In this document: positions 8,762 to 18,870 of the stretch, in pieces
Layout of the letters: every line of letters begins with the position of its first letter
Position numbering within the stretch: the first letter of the stretch is position 1
Assembly (NCBI GenBank): GCA_945883115.1
Contig: CAMCXA010000011.1
Span: forward strand, 1 to 54,261
Direction: 5' to 3'
DNA length: 54,261 bases
From: Alsobacter soli
GTDB lineage: Bacteria > Pseudomonadota > Alphaproteobacteria > Rhizobiales > Beijerinckiaceae
Notes under the pieces: generated by a model
Seen by the model: only the letters and a program-made list of their open reading frames with translations
Databases searched by the model: none
What the model was told of the DNA's origin: nothing
Program-made: the position numbers and the translations under genes

Positions 8762-10014
8762 CGTCGCGACTCCAATTTTCGCAGCTGTCTAAAGTGTGTC
8801 ATACTATAGGCTTGGATAAACGGCTCCAACAACAAATCACGCATCGCGGTGACGTTGTATTTTTGTTCCACGCGCCGTTTCGCCGCTTCGCCAAACCCCT
8901 TCGCCTCGTCAGGCGTCACCAACCATCGGCGCAAAACATCTGCTGCCGCGTCGATATCGCGATGCGGTACCAGAACGCCATTTTCCCCGCTTGTGATCAA
9001 AGCCGCGTGCGTCTCGTGATCATAGGCAATCGTAGCAACCCCCGCCGCCAGCGTTTCAAGAAGGGCCGAACCCTGCATCGGCGCAATCGAAAGATCGCAC
9101 GCCTTCAACACTGCCATCGCTTGTTTGTGCGGAATAAGCCCGGTGATGACAATCCGCTCAAAGAGCCCGAGTTCCCGCGCCCGCGCCTCGATCACCGGAC
9201 GATCCGTCCCGTCACCGACAAAAATCAACGCGCCGGGCAAATCATCCCCCACCGCACGTGCAAAAATCTCGAAGGCATCGGTCGCAAGTTTTTCAGGGTG
9301 CAAACGTCCCAAAACCACAATCCGCGGATGGGCAGCCTCCAAAACGGCCGACGGCGCGTCGGACGCTTCAGCCCCCTCGACCTCGCGCAAATCAAGCGGC
9401 TGGATCCACGGCGAAATCCGCGCCGCATCCATCCCCTTCGCCGTATAATAGGGCGGCGACAGCGACGGCGCGCCCGTATAGCGGTCGAACCTGCGATACA
9501 CAAAACGATACCAGAACGGCAGAACACGTTTTACCAGTGCCGGAAAATACTGCTGGAACGGCAATATATCTTCCCAATAGGCCTCGATCATGCACACCTT
9601 TGGCAAGGCTCTGACTTTGCCTGCCAAAAGCGCCATCGCGGCTGTATAATGCGGACCAACAGTCTGCACCACGTCCGGATGGAAGCTCTCAACGGCTCTG
9701 TCGAGAAATCGGCGCGCCCCGAAAACATGCCCTAATCCCGCAAACAGCTTGCGCAAGCCACGCCCGCCACGCGGGAATTCGAGCTCTTGATAGGTAATCG
9801 TGTCCGAAATCCGCCGCTCCTGCGTCTTGCGACCGAACGGCACGATATAGAGCACCTCGTCGAACATTTTGCCGAAATTGAACTGCAATTCCAAAGATGT
9901 CAGGTCATCAAGCCGGATTTTACCATCCGCCACAAGTTTCTCGATGCTGTCATAGCCGATCATCATCAATCGACGCGGCACTTCCTGCGCCTCTCGGCGT
10001 TCCGCGCCACTCAT
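8758..10014 (-). CDS. GT4-family glycosyltransferase
   Basis: A 418-residue GT-B enzyme. The linker strand IVVLGRLHPEKL near residue 230 and the donor-domain sequence APMQGSALLETLAAGVATIAYD near residue 330, with its conserved Glu, are typical of GT4. The protein is hydrophilic and probably peripheral at the inner membrane. The start chosen overlaps the stop of the acyltransferase gene by 4 bases, which supports it; an internal Met around residue 17 (MMIGYDS) is a possible alternative. The donor sugar cannot be read from sequence. Confidence 0.85.
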   Translation of the reverse strand: MSGAERREAQEVPRRLMMIGYDSIEKLVADGKIRLDDLTSLELQFNFGKMFDEVLYIVPFGRKTQERRISDTITYQELEFPRGGRGLRKLFAGLGHVFGARRFLDRAVESFHPDVVQTVGPHYTAAMALLAGKVRALPKVCMIEAYWEDILPFQQYFPALVKRVLPFWYRFVYRRFDRYTGAPSLSPPYYTAKGMDAARISPWIQPLDLREVEGAEASDAPSAVLEAAHPRIVVLGRLHPEKLATDAFEIFARAVGDDLPGALIFVGDGTDRPVIEARARELGLFERIVITGLIPHKQAMAVLKACDLSIAPMQGSALLETLAAGVATIAYDHETHAALITSGENGVLVPHRDIDAAADVLRRWLVTPDEAKGFGEAAKRRVEQKYNVTAMRDLLLEPFIQAYSMTHFRQLRKLESRR

Positions 10015-10598
10015 GATCCGCCATCCTTGCGATCATAAACGAGACGTACGTCAGTCCCCTCGCCTTCAACACAGCCCAACCGACGCGCCGGCGTGCCGCC
10101 GACAATCGTGCCATCCGGCACATCGCGATTGACCAGACTATTGGCCGCAATCACGCAGCGCGACCCGATGGTAACGCCCGCAATAATCACTGCCTGCGCC
10201 CCGATATAGGTCTGCGCCCCGATGGAGACCGCGCCCTTTCGTGCCTCTTTCACGCCGCCGGAAAGCGCCCAGAGCACCGTGTCATGCGTGTAAATATGAA
10301 CACCCGAGGAGATCGAGCAAAAATCGCCAATCGTCAGCCCGCCCCCCGAGCCATCCAGCATCGTGAACGGCCCGACCCAGCTATTCGCACCAATCGTTAC
10401 ATCGCCAAACACGAAGGATGAATCGTAAATACTCGTTTTATCGCCAAAGCCCAACGCCTTGGCCCGCTCCCAGCGATCAAACTGCGCATCCGCAAACGGC
10501 AGGCTCCGGTTGAACTTGGCACGCAATTCCGCGTCACGTTGCGCCCGCACCGCGTTCAGAAGTGCCGCAAGCTCATTTGCATCAGACGTCATGATCAC
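10011..10598 (-). CDS. Left-handed beta-helix (hexapeptide) acyltransferase
   Basis: A 195-residue protein with a predicted N-terminal helix (about residues 8-50) followed by hexapeptide repeats of the form [LIV]-G-x4, for example VTIGANSWVGPF, LTIGDFCSISSGVHI, VSIGAQTYIGAQAVI and VTIGSRCVIAANSLV. It ends in the usual VGGTPARRLG. The catalytic histidine is probably in GVHIYTHDT near residue 104. Such enzymes transfer acetyl or other acyl groups to sugars as trimers. It overlaps both neighbours by 4 bases. It is distinct from the WbpD-like enzyme at 15882 and may O-acetylate or N-acylate another sugar of the glycan. Confidence 0.83.
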   Translation of the reverse strand: MIMTSDANELAALLNAVRAQRDAELRAKFNRSLPFADAQFDRWERAKALGFGDKTSIYDSSFVFGDVTIGANSWVGPFTMLDGSGGGLTIGDFCSISSGVHIYTHDTVLWALSGGVKEARKGAVSIGAQTYIGAQAVIIAGVTIGSRCVIAANSLVNRDVPDGTIVGGTPARRLGCVEGEGTDVRLVYDRKDGGS

Positions 10599-12472
10599 AC
10601 ACCAAAGACATCAAGCCACACTTCCAGATACAGAAGCGACCAGATCAGCAAACGCCGATTCTGGCGGCCGTCGAGATGATCCATAATGAGCGCTTGCGCC
10701 GTCGTCCGGTCAAGATAATCCCACAGCTTCGCTTTCGGGTTCATCAGCGTGCGACGCACATACTCGATGCTCTCGCCACGGAACCAGCTCGCATCCGGCG
10801 CCGAGAACCCCTGCTTCAACGCTTGCGTCACATCTTCCGGGATATATTTCGACATGGCCGAGCGCAAAATCAGCTTGCCGTCATTCGTCTTGCCGAAATA
10901 GGCCGCCGTCTTGGAGCCGGGCGTGTTTTCGTCAAGCTTCAACACCTCGCCGAGATTTGCCAGTTTCATCGTCACCGGCACACGGCCCGCATAGTCCACG
11001 AGGTCATTATCCAGAAACGGCACGCGGCTTTCGAGCGACTGCGCCATGGAGAGCTTGTCCTCGACGACCAACAAACCATGCATGAACGTCTTGGCTTCGA
11101 AATAGAGCGAATGGTTGATGTAATCCTGCGGTGTCTTCAATTCCGCATCATGATGCGAGAACACATTGCGGAAAATCGCACGCGGATCCGCGTTACGACC
11201 CTCGGCACCGAGCGGCGAAATCAGATCATTGAACGATTCCGACGGCACAAGCCGCTGCCAATTCTCGTAATACCGATCGACATACTCATCAAAATTTTGC
11301 GCGCTTGCAGCCCGGTAATACCGCCACGGATAGCCCGCGAAAAGCTCGTCACCGCCCGCACCCGACAGCACAACCTTGCCAAAGCGGCTCGCTAGTTTCG
11401 CGGCATAATAATTCGGATAGCTTTGCCCAACCCGGGGCTCTTCCAGATGCCAGACGAGCGAGCGCATGCAGCGCTCCATATCCCCCGCCTTCAACACCAT
11501 TTCATAATGCTCGGTGTTGAATTTATAGGACATCCGCTCCGCGGCCTTGCGCTCGTCAAACGCCATTTCGAGGCCGGACGCCGAGGACATATCAAAGCCC
11601 ACCGTGAATGTGTGCAGCATCGGCCGCTGCCGTGCAGCAATCGCCGTAATCGAGCCTGAATCCATCCCGCCTGAGAGATACGATCCCAGCGGCACATCCG
11701 AAATCAATTGCCGGTTCACCGCCTGTTGGAACAAGCGATCCACTTCCTGCTCGGCTTCCGCACGGTCTGTAATCGTCTCGTCTTCAACAAACCGGAAATC
11801 CCAATAGCGCGCAAGCTCGGGCAGTTTTTTCATGCCCGCATCAATCGTGATCGTCGTCCCTGCGGGCAGCATTTTTACGCCCGCAAACAACGTATTGTCC
11901 GAGATGAAATTCTGGAACGTCATATATTCGGCGAGATGGGTCTGGTCGAGCTTCGCTTTGAAGCCCGGGAACTTCATGAACGCCTTGATCTCGGAGCCGA
12001 ACAAAAGCGTCTTGCCATCAAACCAATAGTAAAGCGGCTTCACGCCATATCTGTCACGCGCCAGCGTCAGCCGCCGATTGGCCCGATCCCAAACCGCCAG
12101 CGAAAACATGCCGTTGAATTTCGAAACGGCGTCCAAGCCCCATTCGCGAAAGGCTGTAACCACAACCTCGCTATCGCCCCGCGAGCGGAACGAGTGTCCC
12201 TTGGCTTCGAGATCAATCCGCAATTCCTGAAAATTATAGACCTCGCCATTATAGGTGAGCACCAATTTGCCGTCCGCCGACGGCATGGGTTGATGGGCCG
12301 CATCCGACAAATCAATGATCGACAGACGCCTATGCCCGAGTGCCACCGGGCCATCAGTGAACTGCCCCTCTCCATCCGGGCCACGATGAACCAGCGCATC
12401 CGTCATCGCCTTCAGCGTCACCGGAGACGCGGGCGTTCCGTCGAAATGATAGATGCCTGCTATGCCGCACAT
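10595..12472 (-). CDS. asnB: Asparagine synthase-like glutamine amidotransferase 2
   Basis: A 625-residue AsnB homologue with Cys2 (MCGIAGIYHF) as glutaminase nucleophile and the ATP PP-loop SGGMDSG at residues 267-273. It is colinear with the protein at 42-1967 but only distantly similar, so the two are not a recent duplication. It heads the tightly overlapped block 12472-4048, directly after the repeat-bearing gap. The family makes asparagine, but two copies in one glycan locus suggest carboxamide formation on uronic acids or peptide-like decorations. In the P-loop the last residue is Gly273 rather than the commoner Ser. Confidence 0.88.
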   Translation of the reverse strand: MCGIAGIYHFDGTPASPVTLKAMTDALVHRGPDGEGQFTDGPVALGHRRLSIIDLSDAAHQPMPSADGKLVLTYNGEVYNFQELRIDLEAKGHSFRSRGDSEVVVTAFREWGLDAVSKFNGMFSLAVWDRANRRLTLARDRYGVKPLYYWFDGKTLLFGSEIKAFMKFPGFKAKLDQTHLAEYMTFQNFISDNTLFAGVKMLPAGTTITIDAGMKKLPELARYWDFRFVEDETITDRAEAEQEVDRLFQQAVNRQLISDVPLGSYLSGGMDSGSITAIAARQRPMLHTFTVGFDMSSASGLEMAFDERKAAERMSYKFNTEHYEMVLKAGDMERCMRSLVWHLEEPRVGQSYPNYYAAKLASRFGKVVLSGAGGDELFAGYPWRYYRAASAQNFDEYVDRYYENWQRLVPSESFNDLISPLGAEGRNADPRAIFRNVFSHHDAELKTPQDYINHSLYFEAKTFMHGLLVVEDKLSMAQSLESRVPFLDNDLVDYAGRVPVTMKLANLGEVLKLDENTPGSKTAAYFGKTNDGKLILRSAMSKYIPEDVTQALKQGFSAPDASWFRGESIEYVRRTLMNPKAKLWDYLDRTTAQALIMDHLDGRQNRRLLIWSLLYLEVWLDVFGV

Positions 12473-12696
12473 TGACGTCGTATTCCTTGGTTATTCTGTG
12501 TGTAGCGAAGTGAGCGAATAGCGAATGGCGAGTAGCGAATAGGGGATTCAAGCTTCCTTCTCCCTGAGGGAGAAGGTGATTGCGGAGCAATCGGATGAGG
12601 GCCTAACAGTCACCATGAGAACCTCAACCGCCATCTCCGGCAACACCTATCCCCTACTCGCTATCACCTGTTCGCTAAACACCATTCGCCAAATCC
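12473..12696. repeat. Intergenic repeat element with large imperfect inverted arms
   Basis: This gap interrupts an otherwise gapless operon. The left arm at 12502-12545 is made of runs related to TAGCGAATGGCGAGTAG. The right arm at 12645-12690 holds the same words in reverse complement (CCCCTACTCGCTA, ACCATTCGCC). Between them sits a perfect 10-bp hairpin at 12556-12576 followed by GCGGAGCAATCGGATGAGGG, wording that resembles dispersed intergenic repeats of rhizobia and relatives. It could act as an mRNA-stability or attenuation element between the two halves of the operon. Confidence 0.65.
12556..12576. repeat. Perfect 10-bp palindromic hairpin
   Basis: The arms CCTTCTCCCT (12556-12565) and AGGGAGAAGG (12567-12576) are separated by one base. 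No T-run follows on either strand, so this does not look like a rho-independent terminator. It is more like a REP-type element. Confidence 0.7.
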
Positions 12697-13701
12697 CTAC
12701 CCCAACTTCGCAATCACGCTGATGCCGGCTTCTTCGGCGAATTCGTGCTCGATTGTGAGCCCCAATTCCTTGCACCAGCCGCGCACTTCCTCGACCGTAT
12801 GACGCCGCGCATTCTTCGGCGCGAACCAGTCGAAATTGATGTGGTTCATTTCATCCAATGACATTTCCGGGCGATAAAACGCCTTCAGCACATGCCAATA
12901 GAAGAAGCGTTGCAGATTGATCTTGCCCGCCGGAATTTCCAGCAAATCAATCGGCCGTTTGATATCGATCTCGATATTCAACTCGCCCAGAATGCGGCCA
13001 AGTTCAGAGAGCGGTTCCATCGCCGCCCAGCCCTCTTCCGCTGTCATCACCTGCATCTTGTCGCGGATATAATCATCGGTGAATTCGCGCACCGGACCTT
13101 TTTTCCGGTAGACATAAAACACGACCCGCCCGCCGATTTTCACATGCTTGGTCACGGCCTTGAGCGCATTGAACGTGTTGTCCGTATGGTGCAACACACC
13201 TTCCGAGAACACGATATCAACCGACCGCTCAGGCACAGGAATCTGGTTCAGATCGGCCTGAATAAACCCCGCAGACCATCCTCGCTCCGCAAAACGAGCG
13301 GAGGCGACATCCACCGCCGTCGACACATCCACACCCAGATAATGCACGCGGTCCATCACAGGCCCGAACAGCGCAATGCCTGAAAGCGCCGCGCCACAGC
13401 CCGCATCCAGAATAATCGGATGCTCGCCATGTTCCTTGAACCAGGGCGCGAACGGCACATCGCCATATTTTTGTACAAGCCATGTCCGCATATGATCAGC
13501 GACAGAGCCTTCAAACGTGTCCCGCTTGGCCCATTTGAACCCGAATGTCTCGCGCGTCTGCTCCTGCGCCGCCGACACGAATTCCGCGGAGCGCGGAATG
13601 CCCGCAACCGTCGTAATCTGGCGGCCATTCGCCACAGCGCTTGCGCCCTCGGCCGGAACCTGCACGCCTAACAGATCAGAAAGCCAATGCGGTTGCGTCA
13701 T
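12697..13701 (-). CDS. SAM-dependent class I methyltransferase
   Basis: A 334-residue protein with the glycine-rich SAM-binding motif IILDAGCGAALSG about one third in, an acidic end of strand 2 (YLGVDVS) and motif SVDIVFSEGVLHHTDN, which define a Rossmann-fold methyltransferase of the Methyltransf_11/25 kind. I chose the ATG at 13701 (MTQPHW) because AAGGGG lies just upstream and the neighbouring aminotransferase stops at 13703. The longer start six codons upstream would overlap that gene. About 95 residues precede the motif, an N-terminal extension seen in several sugar or lipid methyltransferases. The substrate is probably a sugar of the glycan, by context only. Confidence 0.8.
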   Translation of the reverse strand: MTQPHWLSDLLGVQVPAEGASAVANGRQITTVAGIPRSAEFVSAAQEQTRETFGFKWAKRDTFEGSVADHMRTWLVQKYGDVPFAPWFKEHGEHPIILDAGCGAALSGIALFGPVMDRVHYLGVDVSTAVDVASARFAERGWSAGFIQADLNQIPVPERSVDIVFSEGVLHHTDNTFNALKAVTKHVKIGGRVVFYVYRKKGPVREFTDDYIRDKMQVMTAEEGWAAMEPLSELGRILGELNIEIDIKRPIDLLEIPAGKINLQRFFYWHVLKAFYRPEMSLDEMNHINFDWFAPKNARRHTVEEVRGWCKELGLTIEHEFAEEAGISVIAKLG

Positions 13702-13702
13702 C

Positions 13703-14863
13703 TCAATGCCCCTTCGCAATCGAGCGGATGCACTGGATCACATAGGCATAATCATCCTCGGACATGCGATTATGCAGCGGGATTGCCATCGTATTATTCT
13801 CGCAATCCTTCGCGCCGGGGAAATCCTCGGGCTTGATATTATAACGCTCGCGATAATAGCCAAGCATATGGATCGCATGCGTCCCGGGGCGTGTGGCCAC
13901 ACCCATCGCATGCAGCTTCGCCATGATCTCGTTGCGCGGTAATGGCGCAAGCTTCGGATCAACATAGGTCACATAGGCCTGCCAGGCATGGCGCACATCA
14001 TTCGGCACCACAGGCTGACGCAGCCATTCAATATCCGCGAGTTCTTCGCGATACCGCCGCGCCGCCACATCACGCTCGTCGATAAACCGGTCCAGCTTCC
14101 CCATCTGCACGAGACCGATAGCGGCTTGAATATCCGTCATGCGGTAATTGAAGCCCAATTCGTCAAAATCCGGCAGCAGATAAGGCTGCGCCCCGCGATG
14201 CCGCATCTCTTCCGAAACGGATGCACCATGGTTGCGCAACACCTGCGCCTTGGCCGCCACATCGTCATGGGGAGTCGTCATCATGCCGCCTTCGCCCGTC
14301 GTGATCGACTTGCGCGGATGGAACGAAAAACAGCCCGCATCGCCCAAAGCACCCGCAGGCGTGCCCTTATAGGATGCCCCCGCCGCACATGCGCCATCCT
14401 CGACAATCTTCACATGCTTCGGCAACACCGAACGCAAGCCATCCATATCGGCGCAAAGCCCGAAAAGATGCACCGGCATCACCGCCTTGGTGCGCTCCGT
14501 CACCTTTTCGGCAACGGACGCGGGGTCAATATTGTTCGTGCGCGGATCAACATCGCACAATACCGGCACGGCATTGCAATAAAGCACCGCATTTGCGGTT
14601 GCGACCCATGTGAAGGACGGCACGATCACCTCGTCGCCCGGGCCGATATCCATCGCCGCCAGCGCTAAATGTAATGCCGTCGTACAGCTTGTGGTTGCAA
14701 GCGCATGCGCCACAGTATGGCGGGCGGCGAATTGCTTTTCGAACTCGGCGACTTTCGGCCCCTGCGTCAGCCAGCCCGATTCAATCGGGCCGCGCACGGC
14801 CTGCCATTCTTCTTCGCCCATGGACGGCAATGCGATTTGGACGGTTCTTTTTTCAACGGTCAT
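13703..14863 (-). CDS. DegT/DnrJ/EryC1/StrS-family aminotransferase 2
   Basis: A 386-residue PLP enzyme of the sugar aminotransferase family. The aldimine lysine is Lys185 in SFHPRKSITTGEGG; Asp156 in VEDGACAAGA should pair with the PLP ring nitrogen. The block ESGWLTQGPKVAEFE and the C-terminal TRPGTHAIHML are typical of family members acting on 4-keto sugars (perosamine or bacillosamine type). It is only distantly similar to the WbpE-like protein at 4680 and probably makes a second amino sugar. The matching 4,6-dehydratase is not recognised in the window. It is followed 1 base later by the methyltransferase gene. Confidence 0.87.
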   Translation of the reverse strand: MTVEKRTVQIALPSMGEEEWQAVRGPIESGWLTQGPKVAEFEKQFAARHTVAHALATTSCTTALHLALAAMDIGPGDEVIVPSFTWVATANAVLYCNAVPVLCDVDPRTNNIDPASVAEKVTERTKAVMPVHLFGLCADMDGLRSVLPKHVKIVEDGACAAGASYKGTPAGALGDAGCFSFHPRKSITTGEGGMMTTPHDDVAAKAQVLRNHGASVSEEMRHRGAQPYLLPDFDELGFNYRMTDIQAAIGLVQMGKLDRFIDERDVAARRYREELADIEWLRQPVVPNDVRHAWQAYVTYVDPKLAPLPRNEIMAKLHAMGVATRPGTHAIHMLGYYRERYNIKPEDFPGAKDCENNTMAIPLHNRMSEDDYAYVIQCIRSIAKGH

Positions 14864-14877
14864 TCTGCGTGTTCCTG

Positions 14878-15870
14878 TCAGGCCGATTTTGCGCGGCGGG
14901 ATTCAACTTCAGCCTTGTGGCTGTCGCGCCAGGCGATCAACCGGCGCAGACCTTCCTCAAGATCAATACCGGCGGTAAACCCGATTTCCTTCGAGGCACG
15001 CACCGGCGAGCCGACGCGGTTTCTCACCAAGGTCGCCTGCGAGCGCGGCGCATAATTGATCGGCTGGTTCGACCCCGTCACATTCAGGATCATCTCGGCC
15101 ACTTCCTTCAGCGATGTCCGCTTGCCGGTGCCGACATTGTAGAACCGGTCGGTCGCCGTCGCGTTCATCGCGCACAGATTGGCCCGCGCGCAATCTTCCA
15201 CCGCGACGAAATCAAACGCTTCCGAGCCGTCACCCATAATCGTCGGCCCCTCGCCGCGATCAATCGCGTCGAGCATCTTCATGATCACCGCAATATACGC
15301 GCCGCGATAATCCTGCCGCGGGCCATACACATTCATATAGCGAAGCCCAACATAATCGAGCCCGTAGCGGAAGTGATAAGCGCGCGCCATTGCCTCGCCG
15401 CAAATCTTCGTCGCGCCATAGAAATTCTTGTTGTTGAACGGATGATCTTCCGTCATCGGCTCTTCCACCGCATCGCCATAAACCGACGCCGACGACGACC
15501 ACACAAGCCGCTTCACACCCGCCCGCACGCAGCCATCCAGCACGTTGAACATGCCCTTCACATTCACATCAAAGGCGGTCCGTGGATATTCATGGCATTG
15601 CAGCAGCCACAATGCTGCAAACTGGAACACACCGTCCGCGCCCTTCAGCGCCGCATCCAGAATATCCGTCTGCGTAATGTCGCCGCCCGCCTCGAAAATC
15701 TTCACCCGCGGATCCTTCAACGACCCGGCGAGATTTTCCGTCGTGCCGCGCACGAAATTGTCATAAATCACGATCTCGCCGACATCTTCCTTCACCAGAA
15801 GATCCACCGCATGGGACCCGATCAGGCCCGCCCCGCCAATCACCACAAAACGCTTACCGCGAATATCCAC
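14878..15870 (-). CDS. NAD-dependent nucleotide-sugar epimerase/dehydratase (extended SDR)
   Basis: A 330-residue extended short-chain dehydrogenase. It has the NAD-binding motif GGAGLIG (residues 12-18), the serine cluster SSSAS (125-129) and the catalytic pair Tyr151/Lys155 in YGATK. Later blocks RYMNVYGPRQ and FDFVAVEDCARA fit UDP-glucose/UDP-GlcNAc 4-epimerase-like enzymes. It could interconvert a UDP-hexosamine or uronic acid at C4. A strict choice between epimerase and 4,6-dehydratase is difficult; the lack of the dehydratase TDE/DE signature after the serine favours an epimerase. It lies between the second aminotransferase and the WbpD-like gene. Confidence 0.85.
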   Translation of the reverse strand: MDIRGKRFVVIGGAGLIGSHAVDLLVKEDVGEIVIYDNFVRGTTENLAGSLKDPRVKIFEAGGDITQTDILDAALKGADGVFQFAALWLLQCHEYPRTAFDVNVKGMFNVLDGCVRAGVKRLVWSSSASVYGDAVEEPMTEDHPFNNKNFYGATKICGEAMARAYHFRYGLDYVGLRYMNVYGPRQDYRGAYIAVIMKMLDAIDRGEGPTIMGDGSEAFDFVAVEDCARANLCAMNATATDRFYNVGTGKRTSLKEVAEMILNVTGSNQPINYAPRSQATLVRNRVGSPVRASKEIGFTAGIDLEEGLRRLIAWRDSHKAEVESRRAKSA

Positions 15871-15881
15871 CAGAAACTCTC

Positions 15882-16474
15882 CTAATTCATCAACACCAAA
15901 CGCGAACCCGTTGATTCAGCGTATTTTTCTCCAGTCGCCTTGCAGATAAGCGATGCATCCAGCCGCTCGCCTGCCCGGCTCATCCAGCCCATCCGCCGCG
16001 CGGGAGTACCCACCATCAGCGCATAGTCCGGCACATCCTTTGTTACCACCGCCCCCGCGCCAATCAGGCAATAAGCACCTAGACTGTGCCCGCACACAAT
16101 CGTCGCATTGGCCCCGATTGTCGCGCCTTGGCCGACAGGCGTCGACTTGAACTCCGCCTTCCGGCTCACATTCGCCCGCGGATTGATCACATTCGTGAAC
16201 ACGCAAGAAGGCCCGCAGAACACGTCATCGGCCAGCTCCACGCCTTCATAGAGCGACACATTATTCTGGATCTTGCAGCCATTCCCGACACGAACTTTCG
16301 GCCCGATCATCGCATTCTGGCCAATCGAACAATTCTCGCCAATCACCGTCCCCGCCAGAATATGGCAAAAATGCCAGATCTTCGTGCCACGGCCAATCAC
16401 CGCCCCATCATCGACATAACTCGATACATGGATCAACACGCCAGGAAACCGGGGATCTTCTCTCATTTCAGCCA

Positions 16475-16475
<1 letters not shown>
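15882..16475 (-). CDS. wbpD: WbpD/WlbB-like UDP-amino-sugar N-acetyltransferase
   Basis: A 197-residue left-handed beta-helix acetyltransferase. The order of blocks [45 protein letters not shown] and [16 protein letters not shown] is that of WbpD and WlbB, which acetylate the 3-amino group of UDP-GlcNAc(3NH2)A with acetyl-CoA to give UDP-GlcNAc(3NAc)A. The catalytic residues expected in the family fall in the CKIQNNVS region. Its ATG shares the stop region of the WbpB-like gene (1-base overlap at 16475), in line with consecutive pathway steps. The final about 25 residues diverge from the family. Confidence 0.88.
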
Positions 16476-17687
<1,212 letters not shown>

Positions 17688-18839
17688 ATGACGTCCCCGC
17701 GATTACTCTTCCTTGTCACCGATGACCGTTATTTTATTTCTCACCGCCTCCCCATGGCGCGTGCGGCAAAGGCGGCAGGCTATGAAGTCCACGTCGCCAC
17801 CCATATCAGCCGTTTCGAGGACGCCATTAAAGCCGAAGGCTTCGTCCTTCACGAGCTCTCATGGGAAAAAGCGGGCCAAACCCCCTTTACCATCGCCCGT
17901 GATGTCCTGATCATCCGCCGTCTCTATCGGTCTGTCCGGCCGGATATTATCAATCATGTAGCCCTCAAACCCGTTATCCTTGGCATGCTTGCTGCAGTTG
18001 GTCTCGGCATGGCGAAGGTCAACATCATTACAGGTCTCGGTTCCGGCTTTATCGGCCGTGACTGGAAGGGCCGCATCCTGAAATCGGTCCTCGTCGCTGC
18101 CCTCCGGATGCTGTTGAATAGCAAGCGCACCGTTTCCGTCGTCCAGAACAGCGACGACCGCGAAACGCTCATCGCCATCGGCATCAATCCCGAAACAGTA
18201 AACCTCATCCTCGGCTCCGGTATCGACATTGACAATACCAAACCTCTTGCCGAACCATCGGGGCCAATCACCGTGGGTATCACCTCCCGCATGCTGGACG
18301 ACAAGGGTATTCGTCCGCTCGTCACCGCTCAATCCAAACTGCAAGCCCGCGGCCTCGATATCCGCCTCCTCTTGGCGGGCGAACCTGACCCGACCAATCG
18401 CTCCACGCTGAGCGAAGCGGAGATGAAAGCCTTTGCCGCAATGCCCGGAATTGAATGGCTCGGCCATATTGACGATGTCAAAACCGTGTGGGAACGCGCC
18501 CATATCGCGGCACTCCCCTCCCGCCGTGAAGGCCTGCCGAAATCACTGCTCGAAGCGGCGGCCTTCGGGCGCCCTATCATTGCCACCAATGTTCCGGGTT
18601 GCAGGGAAGTCGCCCGGCATGGCGAAAACGCCCTTCTCGTTCCGGTCGATGATGCCGCCGCACTCGCCCACGCCATCGAAACACTCGCCAATGATCGGGA
18701 ATTGCGCGCACGTTTCAGTGCAAACGGACGTCGTGCAGTCGAAAATTGTTTTTCCTCCGCTGCAATCGGTTCCCAAATCGTCGAAATCTACACCAAACTT
18801 GCCCCACCCCCGCTTGATGCGCGCCAAGCTTCGCATTAA
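17688..18839 (+). CDS. GT4-family glycosyltransferase
   Basis: A 383-residue GT-B enzyme. The N-terminal SPRLLFLVTDDRYFISHRLPMA and the block INHVALKPVILG near residue 90 resemble transferases that add the second or later sugar onto undecaprenyl-linked GlcNAc or FucNAc in O-antigen and capsule loci. The donor domain shows PSRREGLPKSLLEAAAFGRPII near residue 280 with the conserved Glu pair. The hydrophobic patch GMLAAVGLGMAKVNIITGLGSGF suggests contact with the membrane. The downstream dehydrogenase gene begins within about 30 bases, so they form one transcription unit. Confidence 0.87.
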   Translation: MTSPRLLFLVTDDRYFISHRLPMARAAKAAGYEVHVATHISRFEDAIKAEGFVLHELSWEKAGQTPFTIARDVLIIRRLYRSVRPDIINHVALKPVILGMLAAVGLGMAKVNIITGLGSGFIGRDWKGRILKSVLVAALRMLLNSKRTVSVVQNSDDRETLIAIGINPETVNLILGSGIDIDNTKPLAEPSGPITVGITSRMLDDKGIRPLVTAQSKLQARGLDIRLLLAGEPDPTNRSTLSEAEMKAFAAMPGIEWLGHIDDVKTVWERAHIAALPSRREGLPKSLLEAAAFGRPIIATNVPGCREVARHGENALLVPVDDAAALAHAIETLANDRELRARFSANGRRAVENCFSSAAIGSQIVEIYTKLAPPPLDARQASH

Positions 18840-18870
18840 ACCGCACCTTGACGCTCTGGAGATACGTTAC

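Noticed and set aside
10595-12472. Recent duplication of the two asnB-like genes
   Set aside because: The two proteins share family motifs but differ widely in length and sequence between motifs, so they are old paralogues or separate acquisitions.
11708-12475. A 255-codon plus-strand frame opposite the second asnB
   Set aside because: It is antisense to a well-supported enzyme, has an Arg/His-rich composition and shows no domain.
18433-18870. A 5' extension of the dehydrogenase frame by about 146 codons
   Set aside because: It overlaps the GT4 gene, which has clear motifs in its own frame, and the extension matches nothing. The dehydrogenase family begins at the Rossmann strand near 18871.
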